Of a stretch of DNA of 64,000 bases, positions 1 through 8,420 are shown one piece after another (position 1 is the first letter of the stretch; the number at the start of each line of letters is the position of its first letter). This stretch comes from Gyromitra esculenta (lineage: Eukaryota; Ascomycota; Pezizomycetes; Pezizales; Discinaceae): the NCBI GenBank assembly GCA_038503075.1, contig JBCAML010000011.1, positions 496,001-560,000 of the forward strand, given 5' to 3'. A program made the translations under genes and the position numbers. Below the pieces are notes generated by a model. The model ran no database searches. It saw only the letters and a program-made list of their open reading frames with translations, and was not told the origin of the DNA.

Positions 1-521
1 CGAGCCTTATCAATATTATATTGTATAAATTTTAATGCATATACGACTTTTATTCATACTCTCGGTCCTGTGTTCGTTTCATCTTCAAGTAATACTTTCT
101 TCATGCAGAATCCTTTATTTCTTCAAGAGACTTTGTTGTTGCTTCACGCGACACGAACCCAAAAGTCACGACACGTCCACAACAGACCTCGTCCTTCCAG
201 ATTGGTTAGACGAAGAGATATTCGAACAAACACGATACCCAACAAGAAAGAAGCGATATTCAAACTACACATGCGCCAACGACCCTTCAGCGTTAGTTAT
301 TAAAACCTTACTATTGGAAGTTCTTCACGGAACTTCGCTCGATCCCTACTTAACCCTACGGTTATCTTTTAGCGGTTCATAAGAAGCAGTTAGGACTTGC
401 GCGCAGATTGAGTTGCGGATAAAGAACCCAAGAGTTATAGCGTCAGATTGTTATCTAAAGCTTCTTGAAGATTTCCTGTGCGGTAGTTAAGTACCGGTCT
501 TACAAGAAGGGATAGTGTCTG
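1..521. other. Unassigned flank left of Gypsy element A
   Basis: This stretch precedes the 5' LTR of element A. It holds one 115-codon forward ORF (35-382) with no motif I recognise, and a second overlapping ORF in another frame. If element A had simply inserted into the LINE seen on its other side, this stretch should continue LINE ORF2 on the minus strand. Reading the minus strand in all frames I found no reverse-transcriptase motif. I make no functional call. Confidence 0.4.
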
Positions 522-922
522 TTTCACGGATTAAGGGTTGGTTATAGGGTTAGAGTTCGGGTATATGATTGTTGTGCTTTTCGGTTGTAAGACAATGTTA
601 TTGTATTTCGGGTGTTATCGGCTATTGGGTTTTTTGTTGGGAAAAGTATTTAAAGGAAGGATTTCACTTGTTCTTTGTACTTTCTTTCTCTTCTTCTTCT
701 AAGAACGTTCTCGTTTCACTTCTGCTGTATCTGTTATAATTCCACTTCGATTCTATCTCGAACCCTCGCTGTCGTCGCGAAACATCGCCGATACTTCGCC
801 TTGAAGTATATCTTCTGTAGGACCTGTAGACCACACGCACTCGAACGTATTGGTTTCCCGTTTAAGTAGCACTGCTCACCTTCAGGGATACTGAAGGGCT
901 TAACGAGAAGCCATCCGTGAGA
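522..922 (+). repeat. 5' LTR of element A
   Basis: About 400 bp, matching 11518-11909. It begins TTTCACGG and ends CCGTGAGA, so the ends are an imperfect inverted repeat rather than TG...CA. A TATA-like AGTATTTAAAGG lies near 645-657, followed by a pyrimidine-rich stretch (about 665-700) that probably begins the transcript. Near its 3' end it carries a perfect hairpin, CCTTCAG-loop-CTGAAGG. Differences from the 3' copy are largely small indels. Confidence 0.88.
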
Positions 923-936
923 TTACGTTGCTTCCT
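923..936 (+). promoter_or_regulatory. Putative primer-binding site of element A
   Basis: Sequence directly after the 5' LTR is TTACGTTGCTTCC, shared with element B at the same place. It lacks the TGG that would pair with a tRNA CCA end. Its core ACGTTGCTT is the reverse complement of AAGCAACGT, present in the predicted leader of element B. Element A has AAGAACGT at 701-708, which would pair with one unpaired base. This resembles the self-priming arrangement known for the Tf1/sushi group; that reading is inference. Confidence 0.45.
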
Positions 937-964
937 CATCTACACCTCCTACCGCTAACTCCTC

Positions 965-2296
965 ATGAGTTCCCCCGTCGATCCCTCCTCCAGCACGGAA
1001 GGAGCCGCCGTCGCAGTTTCAGGCTTCCCCACTAAGGAAGCCTTTGCCAAAGCTTACAGAGATGACCCAGTTGAGCTGTACAATCAACTTCGAGAATTAA
1101 ACCAGAGCCTGGAGGACCAAATAAGCATCCTTCAAGATAACGAGAAGGACGCTGAAGTAAAACTCAGCACAGCTCAAATTCAGATCGACAATGCCCTCCG
1201 ACACGCTACACAACAGGATCAAAGGGTTACTGAAGCAGCCAACCTCATCGCTAGACTCCGCCAAGAGCGAAACGAAGCCCGCGCGAACCTCTCAGTTCCC
1301 CCGGCCCCACCAAACCTCACCGCTACTCCCCCACCGCCGGCATCTTCTACCCACCGCTCCGAACGTATGCCAGATCCAGAGAAATTCGACGGATCTAGAG
1401 TTAAACTCCCCGGATTCATCCTCCAGCTTCGTTCGAAACTCGCTGTTAACAGAGACCGATTCGCGGATGAGAATACCATGATTCTCTACACAATTAACCG
1501 TCTGGAAGGAGCAGCCTTAGAACAAGTTCGACACACAGTCCTTCCCTCTGGCCTCACCACCTGGACCAGTGCAGCCGCTCTCATTGCCGCGTTAGAAACT
1601 GCCTTCGGAGACCCCGATCCCACCGGTACCGCACGAAGGGAACTTCATCAGCTCCGTCAAGGAAAACGAGACTTCTCTGCTTACTTGGCTGACTTCCAAC
1701 GCATCATGGGCCAACTCAACTTCGACGAAAATTCGAAGATGGACGCCTTGGAGCACGGAATGTCAGAAGAGTTGAAAGAAGCCATGGTATTTGCCACTGC
1801 CGTCCCTACCAACCTCGGGGAAATGATCACCACCCTCACCCGCCTAGACAATCGCATCCGAGCCCGAAGAGCCGAAAAACGAGGCAATACAAGAGACAAT
1901 ATGGGACAATTCAGCTCTCAAGCGATGACCCCCTTTGTCCCTGCCTCATCATTCGTACCAGGCGGCCTTGCCCCAATGGATCTTTCCTTCGGAAGAACCA
2001 GTAACCTGTCTCGCCCCCCGCAGGATCAACGATACACGATGGTAAATGGAAGGAGAAAGCTTTCGGAGGAAGAAAAACAGTGGCGCCGCTCCACTGGGAA
2101 GTGTATGTTCTGCGCCACCCCCGACCACTCTTACGCCAGCTGTCCCTCTGCCCCTAAGAAACCCACTATGAGAGGAGCTCTCACTGCACCACCCGCCAAT
2201 AGAACACCTCCCGCCTCTGCTCTTCCACCACCACCTCTCCCCCCCCAATTTTTTGCTTTAGAATCAGCAGACTCCTCCAACGAGTCTTTAAACTAG
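965..2296 (+). CDS. gag: Gag of element A (443 aa, intact ORF)
   Basis: Retrotransposon capsid/nucleocapsid protein that would form the virus-like particle. The N-terminal part has a coiled-coil-like segment (about residues 38-105), then a proline-rich linker. The retrotransposon gag domain runs from about residue 133 and includes LTTWTSAAALIAALETAFGD and HQLRQGKRDFSAYLADFQR. A single zinc knuckle CMFCATPDHSYASC (CX2CX4HX4C) lies near residues 380-395, before a proline-rich tail. The ORF closes with TAG and pol follows downstream, so Gag-Pol would need readthrough, a frameshift or separate expression. The ORF is fully open although the downstream pol is heavily broken. It is close to the B copy (3176-4414), with most differences at third codon positions. 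Confidence 0.9.
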   Translation: MSSPVDPSSSTEGAAVAVSGFPTKEAFAKAYRDDPVELYNQLRELNQSLEDQISILQDNEKDAEVKLSTAQIQIDNALRHATQQDQRVTEAANLIARLRQERNEARANLSVPPAPPNLTATPPPPASSTHRSERMPDPEKFDGSRVKLPGFILQLRSKLAVNRDRFADENTMILYTINRLEGAALEQVRHTVLPSGLTTWTSAAALIAALETAFGDPDPTGTARRELHQLRQGKRDFSAYLADFQRIMGQLNFDENSKMDALEHGMSEELKEAMVFATAVPTNLGEMITTLTRLDNRIRARRAEKRGNTRDNMGQFSSQAMTPFVPASSFVPGGLAPMDLSFGRTSNLSRPPQDQRYTMVNGRRKLSEEEKQWRRSTGKCMFCATPDHSYASCPSAPKKPTMRGALTAPPANRTPPASALPPPPLPPQFFALESADSSNESLN

Positions 2297-2313
2297 TCCA
2301 AGCAAGGCTGATC

Positions 2314-2691
2314 AGTGACCCTGCCTTGGTTCCCATTTCTTTACCTTTGTCGGCATTTTCTATTTCGGGTTTTTCAGTATCGGATATGTGCGTGGAGGAT
2401 CAATTGGACGGGGAACATTTCGTTATAGCTTGTAACATTTCCCATAATAATAAAACAATTAAAACTCACGCACTATTGGACACTGGAGCCTCAGGATTTG
2501 CCTTCATCGATAAAGACTTTGCGAGTCACCACTCCCTACCTCTCCTACCTTTAAAAAATCCCAGACAACTTGAAGTAATTGATGGCCGTCCAGTCTCATC
2601 AGGAGACATTACCCATATCGCCAACATCAACCTCTCCATTCAAGAACACCAGGAACAGGCCCCCTGCTTTGTTACTCAGCTGGGACATTAT
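2314..2691 (+). pseudogene. Protease part of element A pol, cut by element B
   Basis: A 125-codon ORF (2326-2703) encodes a retropepsin-like aspartic protease with the active-site motif LLDTGASG at about residues 51-58. Its last codons lie in the LTR of element B. The coding sequence resumes after B at 8421: the segment around GGGACATTAT (2682-2691) followed by 8421 onwards aligns with the uninterrupted copy in element B near 4816-4860. The pentamer ATTAT (2687-2691) is repeated at 8416-8420 as the target-site duplication. Confidence 0.85.
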
Positions 2692-3101
2692 TTTCACGGA
2701 TAAGATCGAGTAATGGGTTAGGATAAAGTGGTTTGTGGTAATAGGGTTATTCGGTTATAATGGCTTTGTTGTTCGGTTGTATTTCGGTTATTGTTGGGAT
2801 TGTTGTTTGTGCGACGGGGATATAAGCGGGGAGTTTTGTCTTTGTTTCTCTTCTTCTTCTTTTCCTTAAGCAACGTTCTCGTTACCTTCTGCTGTAATTC
2901 GTCGAAATACCATCTCGATTCTACCTCAGAATCCTCGCTGTCGCTGTTTCCCTCGCTACATTTATCTCGCCTGGAGATAACGTTGTCCTCGTAGAACTTG
3001 TAGAACACGCCGCACTCTTCAAACGTGTTGTCACCTCGCTTAAGTAGCACTGCTCACCTTCAGGGATACTGAAGGGCTTAACTCGAGGCTCAACCGTGAG
3101 A
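2692..3101 (+). repeat. 5' LTR of element B
   Basis: About 410 bp, starting TTTCACGG and ending CCGTGAGA, matched by 8025-8415. A TATA box (ATATAAG, 2820-2826) lies upstream of a T/C-rich stretch (2835-2865). AAGCAACGT at 2868-2876 is the exact reverse complement of 3104-3112 just past the LTR. The CCTTCAG/CTGAAGG hairpin seen in the other LTRs is present at about 3057-3075. Confidence 0.9.
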
Positions 3102-3115
3102 TTACGTTGCTTCCA
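3102..3115 (+). promoter_or_regulatory. Putative self-priming primer-binding site of element B
   Basis: The sequence following the LTR, TTACGTTGCTTCC, has no TGG for a tRNA 3' end. The nine bases 3104-3112 are perfectly complementary to AAGCAACGT at 2868-2876 inside the LTR, about 40-50 bp downstream of the TATA box and therefore near the expected 5' end of the element RNA. In the Tf1/sushi group the 5' end of the mRNA folds onto the PBS and is cleaved to prime reverse transcription. The pairing is seen; the mechanism here is inferred. Confidence 0.5.
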
Positions 3116-3175
3116 ACATCTACACCTTCTACCATCTGATCAACACCAAAACGCCTCTCCTCCACCAACCTCATC

Positions 3176-4414
3176 ATGGAAGGAGCCGCCGTCGCCGCCA
3201 AACGCTTCCCCACTAGGGAAGCTTTCGCCCAGGCCTATCGAGAGGATCCCGCAGAGCTCTATAATGAGCTTAGAGATCTCAACCAAGCCCTGGAAGATCA
3301 AATTGACGTCCTCCAGGAAAGCGAGCGAGAGAATGAGGTCAAACTCAATACCGCCCGCATTCAGACTGACAATGCTCTCCGCCACGCCGCCGAACAGGAC
3401 CAACGCGTCACGGAAACAGCTAGCCTAATCGCTCGATTACGACAAGAACGGAACGAAGCTCGCGCCAGCATTCAGGCCCCCCCTGCTCCACCAAACCTCA
3501 GCGCCACCCCACCTCCAGCGATATCCCACCGCTCAGAACGGATGCCAGATCCTGAGAAATTCGATGGATCCCGATCCAAACTGCCAGGATTTATCCTACA
3601 ACTGCGCTCCAAGCTTACGGTCAATCGAGATCGTTTTGCGAATGAAACTACGATGATCCTCTACACCATAAATCGACTAGAAGGAGCAGCTCTGGAGCAA
3701 GTCCGTCACACGGTACTACCATCCGGCCTCACCACATGGACTAGCGCTGAAGAGCTGATCGCTGCAATGGAAACTGCATTTGGAGATCCCGATCCTACTG
3801 GTACTGCCCGACGAGAACTACACCAACTCCGTCAGGGCAAACGAGATTTTTCGGCTTACCTGGCAGACTTCCAAAGAATCATGGGGCAACTCAACTTCGA
3901 CGAAAATTCGAAGATGGATGCCCTCGAACACGGCATGTCCGAGGAACTAAAAGAAGCCATGGTTTTTGCCCCTGCCGTCCCCACAAACCTCAACGACACA
4001 ATCCTCACGCTTACCCGGATGGACAACCGCATCCGAGCTCGAAAGGCAGAAAAAAGAGGGAATAACCGAGATACGATGGGACAATTCAGCGCCCCCACCT
4101 CCACTCCCGCCTCCTCTTTCACTCCCGGAGGACTAGCCCCTATGGATCTATCCTTCGGCCGTACTAGCAATACCTCTCGCCCCCCTCAAGATCAACGATA
4201 TACTATGGTAAACGGGAGAAGGAAACTGTCGGAAGAAGAGAAACAATGGCGCCGCTCCACGGGAAAATGCATGTTTTGTGCGGCTCCAGATCACTCTTAC
4301 GCCAACTGCCCACTCCCTGCACAAAAGCCTACGATGAAGGCACTTCTTGCACCTTTGTACATCTGCGCCGCCTCCTTGCCGCCACCACCTCTCCCTCCTC
4401 AGTTTTTGCGTTAG
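3176..4414 (+). CDS. gag: Gag of element B (412 aa, intact ORF)
   Basis: Homologue of the A-copy Gag, with the same layout: coiled-coil-like N-terminus, proline-rich linker, retrotransposon gag domain and one zinc knuckle CMFCAAPDHSYANC near residues 375-390. The start at 3176 (MEGAAVAA) corresponds to residue 12 of the A copy. The C-terminal tail diverges in frame after the knuckle; the A-like ending FALESADSS appears in another frame at about 4409-4440, so a small indel altered the last residues. Otherwise the ORF is open over 1.2 kb. Many differences from the A copy are synonymous, which suggests the two lineages were under coding constraint before they came to lie together. Confidence 0.9.
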   Translation: MEGAAVAAKRFPTREAFAQAYREDPAELYNELRDLNQALEDQIDVLQESERENEVKLNTARIQTDNALRHAAEQDQRVTETASLIARLRQERNEARASIQAPPAPPNLSATPPPAISHRSERMPDPEKFDGSRSKLPGFILQLRSKLTVNRDRFANETTMILYTINRLEGAALEQVRHTVLPSGLTTWTSAEELIAAMETAFGDPDPTGTARRELHQLRQGKRDFSAYLADFQRIMGQLNFDENSKMDALEHGMSEELKEAMVFAPAVPTNLNDTILTLTRMDNRIRARKAEKRGNNRDTMGQFSAPTSTPASSFTPGGLAPMDLSFGRTSNTSRPPQDQRYTMVNGRRKLSEEEKQWRRSTGKCMFCAAPDHSYANCPLPAQKPTMKALLAPLYICAASLPPPPLPPQFLR

Positions 4415-4466
4415 AATCTGCAGACTCTTCAACGAGTCTTTAAACTAGTTCAACCAAGGCCATGCA

Positions 4467-7400
4467 GTGACCCTGCGCTTGGTTAAGTTCTCTTACGCTG
4501 TCGGTTTTTATCTACGGGTTTCGATGTCGGATATGTGTGTGGACGATTGGATGGGGAACATTTCGTTATTTCATGTAACATTTCCCATAACAATACAATT
4601 ATTAAAACTCATGCACTATTGGACACTGGAGCCTCGGGATTCGCCTTCATAGACAAAGACTTTGCGAGTCACCATTCACTACGCTTTATCATAAAGCATC
4701 GACAACTAGAAGTGATTGATGGTCCAGTCTCGTCGGGGGACATCACTCACATTGCTAATCTCAATCTCTCGATCCAACAACACCAGGAACAAGCCACTGC
4801 TTTGTCACCCACCTGGGACATTACCACTTGTTTAGGGATCTGTGGATGATTCTACGTGATGTCGCTCCATTCGCCCAAAACGCATTGAGTTTAATTCTAA
4901 ACTCTGCGCCACCCCTGCGCCCCCGTTCCACCACTGTCTCCGTTCATCGATTGCAGCCCCTCAGGCTAAATCTATCTTTTATCGGTGCCTTTCTTTTCAG
5001 GACCTCACGAAAACGTTATAAGAACTTACACGCCGTGTCATTTGTACGAAATAAACAAGATCGTTGACGACAAGACAACCAACGAGGGAATGGAAAGCAA
5101 GGATCCCTGCGGAATACCATGATTTCCTAGATATGTTTGATAAGCGTAAGGCTCAAGGACTTCCCCTCTCGCCGATCTTATGACCACCGGATACAATTAC
5201 AGGAAGGAAAAACAGCATCGGACACTCTTTATGGAATGTCTCGAGAAGAACTCATCGTTCTAAAAAAGTACATCGAAGATAACCTTGAAAAAGGATTCAT
5301 CCGTGCTAGTTCTTCCCAGCAGGATCCCCTGTTCTTCGTCAAAAAGGCTGATGGATCTTTACGACTATGCGTGGATTACCGAGCGCCTTAATGCGATCAC
5401 TGTCAAAGACCGCTATACCTCACCTCTTATCCGAGAGACACTAGATCGCCTAGCCAAGGCCCAATGGTATACCAAACTAGACCTTCGTGACGGATACCAC
5501 CAAGTGCGTATTGCGGAGGAGATGAATGGAAGACCGCCTTCCGTACGGTATGGTCTTTACGAGTACCAAGTCATGCCATTCGCTTAACCAACGCCCCGGG
5601 ACCTTCCAACGTTTTGTAAACGATTGCCTCACTGAATACCTGGATATCTTCTGTACTGCTTACCTAGCGATATTCTCATCTACAGTGACACTTTCGCTGA
5701 ACATCAGATCCACGTTCGAGGTTCTCCAAACACTTAAGGATAATGACATTCTGCTGAAACCAGAGAAATGTGAATTTGAAGTACAAACCACGAAGTATCT
5801 GGGTCTTATCCTTACCCCAATGGTATCAAGATGGATGAAGAGAAACTCAAAGCCGTAAAAGAGTGGGGAACGCCAAAGAGCGTAAAAGACGTTCAAGCTT
5901 TCTTAGGTTTTGCCAATTTCTACCGTCGCTTCATCTTCGGGTTTTCTAAGCTTGCTGCTCCCCTTACTGCTCTTACTAGGAAAGGTATCATCTTCGAATG
6001 GACGGTCGAAGCAGATATTGCCTTTGAAAACTTAAAGCACACCTTCACCACCGCCCCAATCCTCATCCACTTCGACCCTGACAAGAAAATCGTCGTGGAA
6101 ACCGACGCCTCTGACTTCGTATCCGGAGGTGTCCTGTCTCAATACGACGATGCCGGAGTATTACACCCGGTAGCTTTCTTCTCTAAGAAACATTCACCTG
6201 CCGAATGCAACTTTGAGATCTATGATAAAGAGTTACTCGCCATCATTCGTGTCTTTGAAGAATGGCGCCAGAAGCTCGAAAGCCAAAACACCCCATCGAC
6301 GTAATCAGCGACCATAAAAATCTCGAATATTTTATGAGTACGAAACAGCTGAACCGACGGCAAGCACGATGGGCGAATATCTTTCCGCTTCGACTTTGTA
6401 ATCACTGCGTCAGGGTAGCAGGAGAAAGCGGGACGCATTGAGAAGATCAGGAGATCTTCCCAAGGAAGGGATGAACGATTGGCACATCAAAGCCAAGTGG
6501 TATTGAAGAAGGAAAACATAGATCCTAAGCTAAGTTTGTTATCGGAACTTCTTTGTCAAATGAAGCGCATTGAACTGACGCCTCCTGAAACAGCTATCTT
6601 AGAGGGATATATCGACGACCAATTTCGGAAAGAATTCTTTTAGCACTAAGGAATAAGGACCAACGATCAAAGGAAATTACCTTAAGCGAATGCAAGGAAG
6701 AAAATGGAAGACTCCGATATCGAAACGCTATCTATGTCACGTCCTCTTAAATCTAGAACTCATCCAGAAGGCACCATGATAAGCCCCGCAGCGGGCCATC
6801 AGAGACGAGACAAAACGCTTTGAACTCCTTGCTAGGAACTTCTACTGGCCCAAAATGAGAGAATCGATTAAACAATATGTGCGTAATTATATCTGTCAGA
6901 AAGCGGTTAATCAAAACTCAAGGAGTTCTTCGTCCGTTACCCATTCCAAACCGTCACGGCAAGAAATCTCGATGGACTTCGTTACAGGTCTCCCGGAATC
7001 AAACGGCTATGACGCCATTATGGTGATAGTGGATCGTTTATCAAAAATGCGACACGCTATTCCTGTAATACTACGATTAATTAGAGATGTCGCGAGATCT
7101 CTACCTCCAAGCATGTATGGAAACTTCATGGTTTCCGACACATGTCACATCGATCGAGGCACCCAATTCACCGCCCACTTCTGGAAGGAACTCTGTCAAC
7201 GCTTAGGTATCAAGCCAGGATGTCAACGGCCTTCCACCCTGAAACCGATGGGCAAACAGAACGACTGAACGCCGTGATGGAGCAATATTCTGCTCCTCGT
7301 GAATTACCAACAGAGACTGGAGTAGCTGGCGACCAATGGCTGAGTTCTCGGCTAATAGGGAATCTGAAAATGCAGGTTTCCCCCTTTTTCGCCAACTACG

Positions 7401-7990
7401 GTTACCATCCTCGATTCGACACCTCTGTTATCTCCCGAATACTACTGCTCAAAGCTTAGACGCATCTAAGTTCTTTGCTTCTTATCACAGAGTTGTACGA
7501 TCATCTTAAGACGCAGATTCGAACAGCTCGGGACATTCGAAACCGCATACGAATAAACGTCGAACCCAGCTCCAAACATCAAGTTGAGGATCTGGTGTTT
7601 GTATCAATGAAGAATATCCGAACAGTTCGCAGATCTTCAGGCTTCATTTAAATGGATGGAGACACTTATCTTGTGAAGAAGATTGTATCGCCTTTTGCAT
7701 ATGAGATCGATCTTATAATCCGTCAAGTATCGTCATCCATTTTTAAATGTTTATTTCCTAAAACCTGCTGCCGATGATCATATAAGGGACAAGTATTCAT
7801 AAATGGTATCGTTGTCGATGAACAAGAGAATCTTCATTGAGAAAATCGCCGAAGAACGGACTTATCGCGGGACAACAACAATGCGCTTGTCGAGTGGGTG
7901 GTTATCTTCCCTACCTGCAGGAACCGCCAAAGCACCTTCAGATCTGCCGCCCTCGATGTCTTTTTAAATACGACGATTACAACTAGTCCC
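4467..7990 (+). pseudogene. Decayed pol of element B
   Basis: Remains of the Gag-Pol polyprotein, readable only by changing frame repeatedly. Protease with LLDTGASG lies at 4535-4849. Reverse transcriptase spans about 5140-5870, with LRLCVDYR and [13 protein letters not shown], and RNase H spans about 5990-6300 ([27 protein letters not shown]). Integrase lies at about 6780-7460, with DFVTGLPESNGYDAIMVIVD and RGTQFTAHFW, and a chromodomain remnant with VEW at about 7890-7910. At least eight frame changes, mostly single-base losses or gains, rule out a functional polyprotein as assembled. Residual sequencing error in an unpolishable repeat is an alternative to true decay. Confidence 0.88.
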
Positions 7991-8024
7991 AAGGTTCGCA
8001 GAGCTCACGTTTGAGACGAGCTAC

Positions 8025-8415
8025 TTTCACGGATAAGATCGAGTAATGGGTTAGGATAAAGTGGTTTGTGGTAATAAGGATATTCGGTTATAATGGGCTT
8101 TGTTGTTCGGTTGTATTTCGGTTATTGATGGATCAATGTTTGTGCGACGGGAAAGCGGGGTATATAAGCGGGGAGTTTTGTTATTTGTGTACTTTCTTTC
8201 TTCTTTCGCAGACGTTCTCGTTTACCTTCTCCTGTCTTTCATCGGAAATACTATCTCGGTTCTACGCCCATTGTCATTGTCCACGCCATTGTAACTTATC
8301 TCGAAGATAGACCCTTTGTAGAAGCTTGTAGAAGCGGTGTTGATTACCTCATTAAGTAGCACTGCTCACCTTCAGGGGATACTGAAGGGCTTAACGAGGA
8401 CTCGACCGTGGTGAA
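8025..8415 (+). repeat. 3' LTR of element B
   Basis: About 391 bp matching 2692-3101. A clean TATA box TATATAAG lies at 8161-8168. The 3' terminus reads CCGTGGTGAA before the duplicated ATTAT, two bases longer than the CCGTGAGA end of other copies. The segment just upstream (about 8000-8024) is conserved with element A and lacks an obvious polypurine tract. Confidence 0.9.
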
Positions 8416-8420
8416 ATTAT

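Larger units (their letters stand above)
2692..8415 (+). mobile_element. Ty3/Gypsy element B, nested in element A
   Basis: A second member of the same family, 5,724 bp, with LTRs at 2692-3101 and 8025-8415. It is flanked by a perfect 5-bp target-site duplication ATTAT (2687-2691 and 8416-8420), the size expected for Ty3/Gypsy integration. It carries an open gag and a decayed pol (protease, RT, RNase H, integrase, chromodomain remnant) in the same order as A. Its LTRs form a different subfamily from those of A: a clear TATA-type promoter and many substitutions. The host position is the protease region of A, so B inserted after A. Confidence 0.93.
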
